Positions 15,956-25,425 of a stretch of DNA of 64,000 nucleotides are shown here, in pieces. The position numbers were made by a program, and so were the translations under genes. Each line of letters opens with the position of its first letter. The first letter of the stretch is position 1. The notes under the pieces were generated by a model that saw nothing but the letters and a program-made list of their open reading frames with translations, was not told where the DNA came from and did not search any database. This stretch comes from a virus. Location: positions 1 to 64,000 of IMG/VR virus record IMGVR_UViG_3300010885_051426; one strand, 5' to 3'.

Positions 15956-17650
15956 CTAAGAATTTAACCAATTTGAGCCGTCTTTTTGCACAGTCCAAAG
16001 ATCTCCGTCGTGTACATATTGTTCGGGTTCGATGTTTTCTCTACCATCTTCTATGAATCCAAACGGTGTTAATTCTTCTTCGATGCGATTAATCTGAGTT
16101 TCAAATATGGTTTCTCTCAGATTCACATCAGTTAATTCTTTAAAGTACGGATTGGTTGTTAGCCAACCAAACAGCACCAGAGGCATGACCAAATCATCAT
16201 GATAGCCCTCGTCGGCAGCATAACTGCCCTTGCTTTCTATAAAAGTACTAAATTCACTAATGATGTCGCGATCAAATATCAGCATACGCTGAGTTTCTAT
16301 CAGTGTTTTAAGCTGACTACAGCCCACACGTTTAATTCGTTTATCGGTGCGAACACCGTTGGCACTGCTGCCACCACCAAAACCACCACTTACTACCTGA
16401 CCATTTTTACCACGATTTACATATAAAATTTGTTCGTATTCCAGCTCATGATGCAGTATGTCGGCTATTTGCTGACCATTGTCATTGATTTCCACCAGTG
16501 TCCAGGCATTGTTGTACATCTTGGCAACATTGTAGATCATGGTGGGATACAGCAGGGGTGCCATTTTGTTGTCTCTGAACTTGGCCACCACCTGATAGGG
16601 ATTGGCCGTGATGTCTATGACTACAAAAGCACTATAATCGCCTTCAACTCCACGACTGGTGTCTACAACTATGCTGTAGACATGGCCAGGCTGAGTAATC
16701 TTACCAGCATCATCCTTGATGGCTCGTATGGGTTCTTCCAGCACGTCCAGACCGTCTTTGCTCCAGACAAACGATCGCGGACTCATTTTGCTCAGTGTGT
16801 CGGCATCCAATAGGGTATAGCTGGAACCCAGGAAGCTGCATAAAACTTCTTGACTAAACTTTACGTCACCCAGCACACCTTTTTGTTCAGCTGCCCAGCG
16901 TGCATCTCGACCTGGTATTTCAGTATAGGGTATGAACAGATTTACAAAGTCATTGATGCCCTGTTCGCTGTCATTCCAAAACTTCCAAAAATGGTTATAC
17001 CCCAGAGGTGTTGAACTCAAAAGTACCTTGGTAGTTTCACCAGCCATGATGGTTGGATATGTACTAGTAAAGAACTCTTCGGCTACATTGTTGGGTATGA
17101 TGGCTGCTTCGTCAATGTACAACCAGTTAACTGACTTACCACGAATACCTGACGCTGCTGTGGCTGCGGTAAATACCTTGCTGCCATTTTCCAGCTCTAT
17201 GCTGCCCTTGTTCCATTCTCTGACGCCCTGCTGAATCCATACAGGTAAATTTTCATACATGCCCTGATATCGACTCATGACCTCTCGAGCCGCTGCGGCC
17301 TTGTTGGCCAGTATGGCCACGGTCTTGTTGTCAGAAAATAATGTATACCAAAGTATGCACGCCGCACTGGTAATGGTCTTACCCTGTTGTCGACCTTCCA
17401 TGAGTATGACCTTGCGGTTATCCAGTATGGTTCTTACCTTGCGTTTCTGGCATTCATATAATTTAAATGGAACCAGTCCATGATCCAGGCTAACAATCTT
17501 GCAATAATTTTCTATGAAGTAAATGGCATCAGTTGCACATCGTTGCAATTCTAAAATCTGCTCAGGTGTATAGTCAATCCTATAACCAATCTGTTTTAGC
17601 TGACTATTGCCTAGGTAACTACTCTTGAGTCTTTGTAGGATCTGCATCAA
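15956..17650 (-). CDS. 17: Terminase large subunit, ATPase and nuclease (T4 gp17-like)
   Basis: The 564-residue motor protein packages DNA into the prohead. Walker A is EGRQQGKT (about 85-92), Walker B is WLYIDEAA (176-183, D180/E181) and LLSSTPLG is the coupling motif. The C-terminal nuclease part carries YSIVVDTSRGVEGDYSAFVVID with acidic metal ligands, and GYHDDLVMPLVLFGW. The start at 17650 lies 32 bases inside the small subunit gene, the usual T4-like overlap. Two adjacent ATGs are possible starts. Confidence 0.97.
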   Translation of the reverse strand: MMQILQRLKSSYLGNSQLKQIGYRIDYTPEQILELQRCATDAIYFIENYCKIVSLDHGLVPFKLYECQKRKVRTILDNRKVILMEGRQQGKTITSAACILWYTLFSDNKTVAILANKAAAAREVMSRYQGMYENLPVWIQQGVREWNKGSIELENGSKVFTAATAASGIRGKSVNWLYIDEAAIIPNNVAEEFFTSTYPTIMAGETTKVLLSSTPLGYNHFWKFWNDSEQGINDFVNLFIPYTEIPGRDARWAAEQKGVLGDVKFSQEVLCSFLGSSYTLLDADTLSKMSPRSFVWSKDGLDVLEEPIRAIKDDAGKITQPGHVYSIVVDTSRGVEGDYSAFVVIDITANPYQVVAKFRDNKMAPLLYPTMIYNVAKMYNNAWTLVEINDNGQQIADILHHELEYEQILYVNRGKNGQVVSGGFGGGSSANGVRTDKRIKRVGCSQLKTLIETQRMLIFDRDIISEFSTFIESKGSYAADEGYHDDLVMPLVLFGWLTTNPYFKELTDVNLRETIFETQINRIEEELTPFGFIEDGRENIEPEQYVHDGDLWTVQKDGSNWLNS

Positions 17651-18086
17651 TTACCTTCTCATTTTGATTCTTCAGCATTTTTAATAGGTCATTGGTGCTG
17701 CCCGAAAACACTATGTTGTTCTGTGTGCCTATTTGTTTGGGTGCTTCACCGGCTTCGGGACGGCTTAGTTCTTTTTTCTGTTTTTGCAGTGCCAAAAGAT
17801 CCTTGGCTGTTTCAGCAACTGTTTTAATTAACTGACCAGTTACTTCAAAAGCTCTGGGATGATCGCTCTGACGAGCTATGCCCATGATGTCGTCCACGGC
17901 CGTCTGTCCCTTTTTAATCATGTCTTTGAGAGCCAGACGTGCCTGATCAAAATCGTCGTCTACGGTTTTTTCTTCAGATGCAGGAATAACCCGAACAGGC
18001 GCCTGTTGGATCTGGGCTTCAACCACGGGCGTAGCCACTGTATTGAATTTTTGATCCAGAGCACCATAGACATTTTTATCGAGCAA
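17619..18086 (-). CDS. 16: Terminase small subunit (T4 gp16-like)
   Basis: The 155-residue protein has the central coiled-coil core of gp16: DFDQARLALKDMIKKGQTAVDDIMGIA followed by HPRAFEVTGQLIKTVAETAKDLLALQKQKKEL. These helices form the ring that recognises DNA and regulates the large subunit. Flanking regions are polar and disordered-looking. It overlaps gp17 by 32 bases and the preceding fibre-like gene by 11 bases, so all three are translationally linked. Confidence 0.92.
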   Translation of the reverse strand: MLDKNVYGALDQKFNTVATPVVEAQIQQAPVRVIPASEEKTVDDDFDQARLALKDMIKKGQTAVDDIMGIARQSDHPRAFEVTGQLIKTVAETAKDLLALQKQKKELSRPEAGEAPKQIGTQNNIVFSGSTNDLLKMLKNQNEKVIDADPTKTQE

Positions 18087-19905
18087 GGCGGAATCCTGTG
18101 GTTGTAATCTGCATTAATGTACTGGTTATTGGGGTCTTGGTTCCTTCGTTGTTGGCATTTTGCATGATCCAACGAAGTTTTAGACCAGTGCTGGTCGTTA
18201 TGGCTAATAAACCGGCACCACCATAGGTTCCATCAGGTATGTAACAACCATCGGGAATCATGGGCACCTGTATGTTGTGCAGACAGGTAACACCAGTTGT
18301 GGTACTGCGGAATGTTTCAAACGGTGGAAATAATGCACTAATTGAACTGTTAACTGTCCAGCTATCACCATACATGAATACCTCGGGCAATGTACTGTTT
18401 GCAGCTGTTAAATGTCGCACTGTTAAATGTGCTGTTATGCCAGGTATGGGTGGTACTGTAGTCAACACTGCACTGTTGTAGTCCTGCAATGTAAATGCTG
18501 CACTGCTGCCAACAATTTTAAGACTGCTGGCTGTATTTACTGTAAGTGTATAACTGGTATCGCCAGCTGCATTAGGTTGCAGTCCCCAGTAATATTCAAA
18601 CCCACCATGGTCAATACGTTTGACATTGAATGGAATTATACCTGTACCAGTTGCATTAGATTTAACTGGACCCAGTCTGCGTACTGTTTGCCAGACACCA
18701 CCATAGCCAGCTGCTGCGAGCTGGGCATCAACAGACGCAATGTCTCGGTTACTGGAAACTATGACGTTGCTGGAACCTGGATAAAATTCATTTCCAACTC
18801 CAGTACCAAAACTACTGGTATAGACCAAACAGCCCAGATAGTACAGATAATACCAGGTATTGGCATTAATTGAAGCGTCTATGACGGCTGGTGTGGTTCC
18901 TGCTGGATTATATTGTGGAGTCCATCCTGCTGTAAATGTACGAATAATAGGGTTATAACTGGCTACAACAGCTATGGCAGTTGTTGGTATGATACCTGCT
19001 ACACCAGATGTATTATAACTCCAGTGACAGGCAGCACCAGTCACCAGGGTGATTTTATTGTCTATGGTGTTGTAGTTATAGATCAGGCCTTCAACATGTT
19101 TAGGATGATAAACTCCGTCAATGACTATGGTTGAGCTGCTGGCTAAACTGCCTGGACCCCAGGTGCCTATAATGCCTCGTTGTCCACGAATGACTGTTGA
19201 ACTCAGAGGATATTGCGCCAGATTAATTTTAACAAAGCCCGTATGTGCTATGGCTGTGCTGCTGTCAGACCCAGTTCTAACAGCACTGTTAAGACTGTTT
19301 AGGTCTAAACTTGGTGTTTGGTATAGTGTTATACCAGTACTGGTGCCAGGACTGGCAATAAGAGGTGTATAAACTGCTGTGTCTTCGGCACTGGCCTTGT
19401 AGACTTCCAGTCCATTAAAACCACGTACAACTACAGATGTTGTATATATGCTGAGACTGGTAACATTGGCATTGCCCAGACTAAATTCAAAACTACCGCG
19501 TGTAGTTGCAGTGCTGGTGTTGCGCATGGCTCGTAGCAGGAACATGTTACGACCGTCAAGTTTACTGACCAGGGTGTTGGCAATGCTGGTTAGGCTGGTA
19601 TCGGCGCCACCGCTGATGCCTGAGTTATTTGTAATGAACAGGCTGTTTTCACTAACCGCACCAGGGGTTCTGATGCTGTCGGGTCTGACGCCAACATATT
19701 GTTGTTCGAATGAACTCCAGCCCAGCACAGTGCTGGTAACTGCGCCTACGCCACCGGCTACGTCAATTTTTAAAGCAGCACTGCTGGATCCAGCTAGACC
19801 AACATAGAGCTCTGTAAAATTATCATTGATCTTGGATCCACCAGCATACAACGAATCACCATCGTTATTATTTGGAGTTCCTAGGTTGATTGGTTGATAT
19901 GTCAT
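18076..19905 (-). CDS. Tail-fibre-like virion protein inserted between gp15 and gp16 (609 aa)
   Basis: The N-terminal 35 residues (INLGTPNNNDGDSLYAGGSKINDNF in outline) form a widespread phage fibre/baseplate attachment motif. The rest is a low-complexity Ser/Thr/Gly-rich beta protein with no catalytic motif, ending in a LKLRWIMQNANNEG strand. In T4 genes 15 and 16 adjoin, so this 1.8-kb gene is an insertion relative to that order. It overlaps gp16 by 11 bases. It probably forms a fibre or decoration; the receptor role is inferred. Confidence 0.72.
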   Translation of the reverse strand: MTYQPINLGTPNNNDGDSLYAGGSKINDNFTELYVGLAGSSSAALKIDVAGGVGAVTSTVLGWSSFEQQYVGVRPDSIRTPGAVSENSLFITNNSGISGGADTSLTSIANTLVSKLDGRNMFLLRAMRNTSTATTRGSFEFSLGNANVTSLSIYTTSVVVRGFNGLEVYKASAEDTAVYTPLIASPGTSTGITLYQTPSLDLNSLNSAVRTGSDSSTAIAHTGFVKINLAQYPLSSTVIRGQRGIIGTWGPGSLASSSTIVIDGVYHPKHVEGLIYNYNTIDNKITLVTGAACHWSYNTSGVAGIIPTTAIAVVASYNPIIRTFTAGWTPQYNPAGTTPAVIDASINANTWYYLYYLGCLVYTSSFGTGVGNEFYPGSSNVIVSSNRDIASVDAQLAAAGYGGVWQTVRRLGPVKSNATGTGIIPFNVKRIDHGGFEYYWGLQPNAAGDTSYTLTVNTASSLKIVGSSAAFTLQDYNSAVLTTVPPIPGITAHLTVRHLTAANSTLPEVFMYGDSWTVNSSISALFPPFETFRSTTTGVTCLHNIQVPMIPDGCYIPDGTYGGAGLLAITTSTGLKLRWIMQNANNEGTKTPITSTLMQITTTGFRLAR

Positions 19906-19916
19906 GGTATTTTTTC

Positions 19917-20681
19917 CTAACTAAAAATTGGGCCTTCGTCAAAAGTTTCTAAAAACTTATAAGTATCTGACGATGTGGCATCGTTTGGATCTGTGGTTAC
20001 TGTATATTTATTTATGCGGGCTTCGAAGTTTTCGTCATTAAATGTATTAACAATGGCAGTACGAATAATTTCCTGAGTCTGTACTGGACCATAATAATAG
20101 AGTTTCATGGTAAATGTATAGGTCCAGATGATCATTCTGTGATCGGCCAGATTGCCTTCGTACTGATCGTCATAGGTTACTGAATTTAAAATTATGGGTA
20201 AATCGTGTTTGATGCCCAGCTCAGGTATGTAATTTACAGTAACGTTGAAATCTGGATTAAATGATGGTGCTATTTGTTCAAAAATCTGCAGTCCATCATC
20301 CTGATTTTTAGCATAGGCATAGAGATTTACGGTCAGATTATACGGGACAGGTCCATATACTCGTTTACTCTGAGTTTGATTTATGACCGAAGTAACCTGA
20401 TTGTTCAGGTTAATTTTACGAGCGCCATCGTATTCAAAGGCTATGACTTCAAAACTCAGGCGAGGCAGCACGGTTTCGACCTGAGGATTTTCTGGTGTTG
20501 GTAGTCTGTTGATTCTGCTCAGCATTTTGTTCTTGGCCGCATAGGCCAGCGGAACTCGTATGGTCTGTTCAATACCACCGCCGGCATTGCGACGACGTAT
20601 GTTGATGTTGTTGAACATTACACCAAAGGCAACTATGGCTTTGCGAGTTATGCTATGATACCAGACCGTGTTCTCAAACAT
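19917..20681 (-). CDS. 15: Tail sheath stabiliser and completion protein (T4 gp15-like)
   Basis: The protein caps the tail at the neck end. It aligns by eye with T4 gp15: a short hydrophobic start (MFENTVWYHS), FNNINIRRR, IRVPLAYAAKNKML, ETVLPRLSFEVI, YDLTV-like strands, and a MIIWTYTFTMKLYYYGPV block. The ATG at 20681 gives 254 residues and matches where T4 gp15 begins. The longer frame to 20702 would need a TTG start. It overlaps the gp14 end by 8 bases. Confidence 0.9.
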   Translation of the reverse strand: MFENTVWYHSITRKAIVAFGVMFNNINIRRRNAGGGIEQTIRVPLAYAAKNKMLSRINRLPTPENPQVETVLPRLSFEVIAFEYDGARKINLNNQVTSVINQTQSKRVYGPVPYNLTVNLYAYAKNQDDGLQIFEQIAPSFNPDFNVTVNYIPELGIKHDLPIILNSVTYDDQYEGNLADHRMIIWTYTFTMKLYYYGPVQTQEIIRTAIVNTFNDENFEARINKYTVTTDPNDATSSDTYKFLETFDEGPIFS

Positions 20682-21450
20682 TATTTCGTATAACCTCACC
20701 AAAAGGATTAATTTCTGTAAAGTCCAGTATGTCCAGAGCTTCGTTGTTAAGATCTATGTTGTCTGCACCAGCATCCTGTGCGTTGATGTTCCAGCCTTCC
20801 CAGAGTAAATATCCTGAGTCAGAGGCTGTATAATCATTGCTGTCCAGTATGAGTTTGGTATTATCTTCCAGTAATAGTTGATAATCACTGATGCTCATGC
20901 TGCGTGTAGCTTCTAGACTATCTATCTCGGCTACACCAGTGTCAATGTTTTCTGAACTGTATTGCCAGAGTTCACACTGCAGTTTGTATACATGCAGTTT
21001 GCCCAGCTGATAGAATGGATTGGTGGCATCAACGCGTTTAATTTCAAAATAGCTCTTGGTCAAAGGCATGTACAGCAAATCGCCTTCGCTTGGACGATTG
21101 GGTAACTGTAAAAAGTTTAAACGACCAGCGCCAACTACATCATCCCAGCGTCCTCGGCTGATGACAAAACTGGCAGTGTCTCGTATTTCTATGCCAAACT
21201 TGCTCATGAGCTCACCGTCGCCACCGAAACCATCGACATTTTCCAAGTAGGCTTCAACTGGTATGGCCATGTCATAGCTGGCCAGAACATCATCGTCAAA
21301 TAAATGATCGGTATTTACTTGGGTGCGGGGCAGGTAGTACAGATCAAAACCATAGATTTTTATGCTTTCTACAATTAGGTCTTCGATGACACGTTGTTCC
21401 CCAACTCTACCACCTGGAACACCGTTTTGAAAATAAAAGTTGGTGGCCAT
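20674..21450 (-). CDS. 14: Neck protein (T4 gp14-like)
   Basis: The 258-residue protein has the conserved gp14 start FYFQNGVPGGRVGEQRVIEDLIVESIKIYG and the YYLPRTQ segment, followed by EAYLENVDGFGGDGELMSKFG and FEIKRVDATNPFYQLGKLHVYKLQCELWQYSSE. gp14 joins gp13 to complete the head so that the tail can attach. It lies between gp13 and gp15 as in T4, with spacers of only a few bases. Confidence 0.95.
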   Translation of the reverse strand: MATNFYFQNGVPGGRVGEQRVIEDLIVESIKIYGFDLYYLPRTQVNTDHLFDDDVLASYDMAIPVEAYLENVDGFGGDGELMSKFGIEIRDTASFVISRGRWDDVVGAGRLNFLQLPNRPSEGDLLYMPLTKSYFEIKRVDATNPFYQLGKLHVYKLQCELWQYSSENIDTGVAEIDSLEATRSMSISDYQLLLEDNTKLILDSNDYTASDSGYLLWEGWNINAQDAGADNIDLNNEALDILDFTEINPFGEVIRNNV

Positions 21451-21453
21451 GTA

Positions 21454-22419
21454 TTAGCCTACCATGAAGTCTGGGGGTTCTACGTAGGTGCTCTGAGCTT
21501 CGTTTTCTAGATATTCAATTTCAGCCACGGCTTCATCGTATATTTCTTTGCCGTTGAGAGTTACTCCGCCGGGCATCTGTATGCCAGCGAATTTTTTAAG
21601 ATTGTTGCCCCATTGTTTTTTAATCAGGGCGGTGGCATAGCGTTTTAAGAAACGATCGTTGTAGACATCAGTCCAGGTATTAGGATCTAAAATCTTGTAA
21701 CATTCCACAATGACATATTCGCCCACGCTGACATCAGTATTCCAGCTCATGTCCAAAAATAGTCGGTTCTGATGACGCTGAAATCTAAAACTCTTGCTGC
21801 CTACCAGCAACTGATCTATCAGAGCCAGGTGTGATTTGACCTGTTCATAGTAGATGATGCTGGTGCTTAATAAATCAAACATGTCGTTGAGTCGCATCTG
21901 GTAACGTATGTCCCACATGTAGCTCTGACCAGTGTTTACAGCACTAAAAGGCAGCACTCGGCGCACGCCTATGATACTGTCGTCTAGTTCAAAGTATTGT
22001 TTGTCTACGTTGCCCAGGCTGACTGATGCCACAGTTGAAGTAGTGCCATTGGCACCGACTATGGTTTCACCAGTGGTCCAGGTTCCAGTAGAACCACGGA
22101 CCAACAGTGTTGTGCCGTTGCTGGTGGTATTTAATTCTGAACAAACTGTGGCATAAGCACCTGAACTGCTGCCAGTAACTGTGATGCCCAGAGCAAAGTT
22201 ACTGGCATTGCTGGTGCCCAGTGTGATGCGCGTGGCTGTTACCTGTTGTTTGAGATATAAACGTTCCACACCGTCATAGTGATAGTCCTGATAGTACTGC
22301 AAAGCAGCGTCGATGCGATCAGAAACCTGATCGTCATCGACATTTATCTCTATGACTGGGTGGCCTAATTCTCTGAGGCAATAGTCTATAAGTTGTTGTC
22401 TGGTAGCAGGCGCGGCCAT
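21454..22419 (-). CDS. 13: Neck protein (T4 gp13-like) with inserted beta segment
   Basis: The 321-residue protein begins RQQLIDYCLRELGHPVIEINVDDDQVSDRIDAALQYYQDYHYDG, the hallmark of gp13, and ends with YATALIKKQWGNNLKKF and GVTLNGKEIYDEAVAEIEYLE. Between them, residues about 65-137 are a Ser/Thr/Gly-rich strand-turn pattern (SGAYATV, GETIVGANG) that interrupts the usual continuation from LYLKQQ to QYFELDDSIIGV. This looks like an inserted beta domain. Position before gp14 supports the call. Confidence 0.93.
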   Translation of the reverse strand: MAAPATRQQLIDYCLRELGHPVIEINVDDDQVSDRIDAALQYYQDYHYDGVERLYLKQQVTATRITLGTSNASNFALGITVTGSSSGAYATVCSELNTTSNGTTLLVRGSTGTWTTGETIVGANGTTSTVASVSLGNVDKQYFELDDSIIGVRRVLPFSAVNTGQSYMWDIRYQMRLNDMFDLLSTSIIYYEQVKSHLALIDQLLVGSKSFRFQRHQNRLFLDMSWNTDVSVGEYVIVECYKILDPNTWTDVYNDRFLKRYATALIKKQWGNNLKKFAGIQMPGGVTLNGKEIYDEAVAEIEYLENEAQSTYVEPPDFMVG

Positions 22420-22428
22420 GCTGTCTCC

Positions 22429-25335
22429 TTAAGCCTGAGCTTCGGTCCAGCTTAGTCGAGCTCCTTCTACACGGGTTGCACTAGAAGAAATATTATTGGC
22501 AACAATGACTAAAACGTCTGGACCAACCGGGAAGCCAGGTGTGGCATTACTTCCATCACCACCCAGGATACTGCTGCCCAGCTCTCGAACTTCGTTTAGA
22601 GCATAGGTATCGGCACCTGAGTCAGCAAAGAAGCTGAATATCTGTTCGCCGCCTATGCAGGTCTGTGTGGTACTGGTAAAGTCACAGTATTGTGCCAGAC
22701 TGCCTGAACCAGTCAGGGTTGAAATTGAAGTCACAGCCCATTGTCCTGGCATGTTGCTGGCCGTTATGGTCTTGGGATTTAAAATACCAGTGATCAGCAC
22801 AGGTCCTCGGCTAATAACACCCAAGCTCAAAGGTTTTAATTGCATTTTGTTTAGTATGTCGCGTTGTCCCAATGCTCCAATAATGCTGTTGTCCACACTG
22901 GGTGCCAGACGTATGGATAATAGGTTAGTACTAGTACCTGCATTGATGTTCTTACTACCGCCACTGAAACGAGCAGTACTTACACTGAACACAATGCTTC
23001 GATCTTCTTTATAACCACCGTCCATGATCACGCTTGAGCCCCAGTGACTGACTATGGGAGCACAGGTACAATCAACAAAGTTAATGGTGGCCTGACTACT
23101 ACCAGTACCACCTTGCCAGGCTGAGGGTGTAAATGTTACATTGCTGGTTGAACCACCAGGTTGTCTACGAGACACACCAGTAAGATTCCAGGCACTCAGT
23201 GTGGAGTTATAGGTTTTGTTTGTATACGTCATGACTTCGGATTTATTATCCTGCTGTACTATAACTGTACCTGAGCTGGGCCAGTATGTAGAATAAGTAT
23301 CTTTGACCACCAGTGTGGTTGCACTTGATACCAGAGCCACACCGGCTGTGCTGGTGCTGCCACTGTACAGTGCTGTGACTGGGCCAATGTTGTTGACTTC
23401 GTAACGAGCAGGAAGGTTACCTGAACGCATGTAGGCCTGGTTGTTCACGTTGTTGTTAACAACGTTGTGTACATACTGTATGGATCCATCAGTCACTCTA
23501 AAACCAAATTTAACACGACCCGCGCCATACCAGCTATAGTCTATGTAGAACATCTGCATTTTACGGGTGTCAATGTTGAATCCGCTTGGGCCAGTACCAT
23601 CACATTTGTCCAGATTCCAATGAGACGCAGTGGTTCTTGTATCTTCGGTTAGGTTGGCACGGACATTGCTGATGCTGATACCTTTGTAGGTTGGAGCAAT
23701 TTGCAGGCTGGTATCAGAGGCTATGGACAGAACCAAATAAGTCTGACCGCGTATGACTATGTAATCACCAGCAACTAGTTGTTTACTAAATTGTGTATTT
23801 GTACCAGTAACTGTGCTTGAACCTCGTACAACAGTTACTCGACCCATGATTTCTTTGGTGCTGCGGCGTACCACCACATAAAAATATTCACCATCGTATT
23901 CAAAAAAGAATCCGTTTTGACTGTCAAACAAACCTATGCGGCATACACTGCCTTTCCAGTTTGTACAGGTCATCTGTGGTTGCCCACCAGGTGATAGATC
24001 TGTTGGTGTTTCAGCTACATTAAATCGTACAGTGTTGCTTGAGTATATGACATCAGTTACAGTAAATGTACCATTGTAGGGATTGTTGGTAGCAGTAGCC
24101 TTGCATTCAATACCTTCGATACGTATGGTTGCACCTGAAGTTATGCTTAAACGCTGATCTGTGGTTACAGTAACGCTGGTTCCAACTGCAGTTATGGTGT
24201 CCAGGTCCCAGGTTGGTGTAACCTTGGTGCCCGTGCTAAACTGTATGCCCTTGCCTGACTGGTAACGGAAATATTTACGAGTCTGACGTATGGCCTGCAC
24301 ACCTTCTTGAGGTCGTCCTGTGCTAATCAACACACCACCATCACTGGGGCGGTGATTGAAGTTTGCTTCTGGTCTGGGTATGATGTTGCCAGTGGCGCCA
24401 ATGACTGGCGTACTTGTACCAGTTTTAATGGAAGCTGTTTGATATCTAAAACTCTGTGGTGTTGGAACATCATACACAGTCCAGTTACCATTGATGTTTG
24501 TGGTTGTCATGCTTCGAACCATGATGGGGCTGTTGGGCAACAGTCCATGATTACCAGTGGTTGAAACTGTAATGGTGCTGCCAGTTATGTCATCGCTGGT
24601 CAGGCTGCTGACTGCAATGCACTGCAGTATGTTGTCGTTGTCGAATACACCACCGGCCTGTATGATTATGCTGCTGTTGTATGGAGCAGATGCCACTACT
24701 GCGTTTGCAGTATAAGTAAACTGTCTGGGTCCGGCTGCTGCGCTTACTATGAAGACGCCGTCGGCATTGAAGTCGCTGGAGTAAATGACATTGACTACTT
24801 CACCTGCACTTAGATTTGTGTCTTCGGCACTGTTGACCGTGATGGTACTGTAAGGAGATGCACCGTTAGTAGTAACACTGGTTACGTTCAGGCTGTTACC
24901 ACCGCTTTTAAAATAATAGCTGGGTATGTTGTTTACCAATGGGACACTTTCCCATTTAATTGGTTGTAGACCATATTCAAAGTCAGTATCGATCAAACTT
25001 TCTGGCTGCGACGTACGCAGTTTGTTTACGGCATCCTGTACAGTTTCACCAAAATCTATGTTGGTGTTTGGAATATCTTCCATGATCAGTATGGGATCAC
25101 TGCTGCTCATGGCAGTTGTATTATACCCCAGTGTGAATCTTGTACCATACGAACTATATGGACACACATAGTTAGTAGTACCCAGATCTGGATCGCTGAA
25201 GTTAAATATTACAGTGTTGCTGGTAGCATTGGTTACCAACAACAGATTTTGCTGAGGTATGATCTTATTGGGTATGGTGATGGTTCTGGTGGCTGGGTCA
25301 AATTCATAAAATTCAACCACAATTCGTTTTGCCAT
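22429..25335 (-). CDS. Large tail/whisker-region virion protein (968 aa)
   Basis: I cannot assign a T4 number. The N-terminus (RIVVEFYEFDPATRTITIPN) and FGETVQDAVNKLR resemble a family of structural proteins found before gp13 in cyanophage-like genomes. The body is a series of Ser/Thr-rich beta modules, one of which (DNA about 23683-23850) carries the GTNTQF...VAGDYIVIRG...ASDTSL pattern that recurs in other virion proteins here. Position between the fibre cassette and gp13 is that of T4 wac/gp12, so a collar, whisker or fibre role is possible. It has its own late promoter. Confidence 0.7.
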   Translation of the reverse strand: MAKRIVVEFYEFDPATRTITIPNKIIPQQNLLLVTNATSNTVIFNFSDPDLGTTNYVCPYSSYGTRFTLGYNTTAMSSSDPILIMEDIPNTNIDFGETVQDAVNKLRTSQPESLIDTDFEYGLQPIKWESVPLVNNIPSYYFKSGGNSLNVTSVTTNGASPYSTITVNSAEDTNLSAGEVVNVIYSSDFNADGVFIVSAAAGPRQFTYTANAVVASAPYNSSIIIQAGGVFDNDNILQCIAVSSLTSDDITGSTITVSTTGNHGLLPNSPIMVRSMTTTNINGNWTVYDVPTPQSFRYQTASIKTGTSTPVIGATGNIIPRPEANFNHRPSDGGVLISTGRPQEGVQAIRQTRKYFRYQSGKGIQFSTGTKVTPTWDLDTITAVGTSVTVTTDQRLSITSGATIRIEGIECKATATNNPYNGTFTVTDVIYSSNTVRFNVAETPTDLSPGGQPQMTCTNWKGSVCRIGLFDSQNGFFFEYDGEYFYVVVRRSTKEIMGRVTVVRGSSTVTGTNTQFSKQLVAGDYIVIRGQTYLVLSIASDTSLQIAPTYKGISISNVRANLTEDTRTTASHWNLDKCDGTGPSGFNIDTRKMQMFYIDYSWYGAGRVKFGFRVTDGSIQYVHNVVNNNVNNQAYMRSGNLPARYEVNNIGPVTALYSGSTSTAGVALVSSATTLVVKDTYSTYWPSSGTVIVQQDNKSEVMTYTNKTYNSTLSAWNLTGVSRRQPGGSTSNVTFTPSAWQGGTGSSQATINFVDCTCAPIVSHWGSSVIMDGGYKEDRSIVFSVSTARFSGGSKNINAGTSTNLLSIRLAPSVDNSIIGALGQRDILNKMQLKPLSLGVISRGPVLITGILNPKTITASNMPGQWAVTSISTLTGSGSLAQYCDFTSTTQTCIGGEQIFSFFADSGADTYALNEVRELGSSILGGDGSNATPGFPVGPDVLVIVANNISSSATRVEGARLSWTEAQA

Positions 25336-25364
25336 GGTGTTCTCCGACTCTGTTAATTATATAA

Positions 25365-25372
25365 TATTTATA
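25365..25372 (-). promoter_or_regulatory. Late promoter TATAAATA before the 968-aa gene
   Basis: An exact minus-strand TATAAATA, 30 bases before the start codon and 10 bases after a terminator hairpin. Confidence 0.8.
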
Positions 25373-25381
25373 TGATTTGAA

Positions 25382-25405
25382 AGAGGGTCATTTGCATAAC
25401 CCCCT
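25382..25405 (-). terminator. Intrinsic terminator after the 177-aa gene
   Basis: A 7-bp stem (25399-25405 with 25382-25388, one G-U pair) with a 10-base loop is followed on the minus strand by TTTC. It closes the single-gene unit at 25426-25959. Confidence 0.65.
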
Positions 25406-25425
25406 GACAATTCAATTTAGTAAGA

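Noticed and set aside
16430-16813. 127-codon plus-strand frame inside the terminase gene
   Set aside because: The minus strand encodes the conserved gp17 nuclease region here, so this is a shadow frame.
20682-20702. Longer gp15 start at 20702
   Set aside because: It would need TTG, and T4 gp15 begins at the position of the ATG at 20681.
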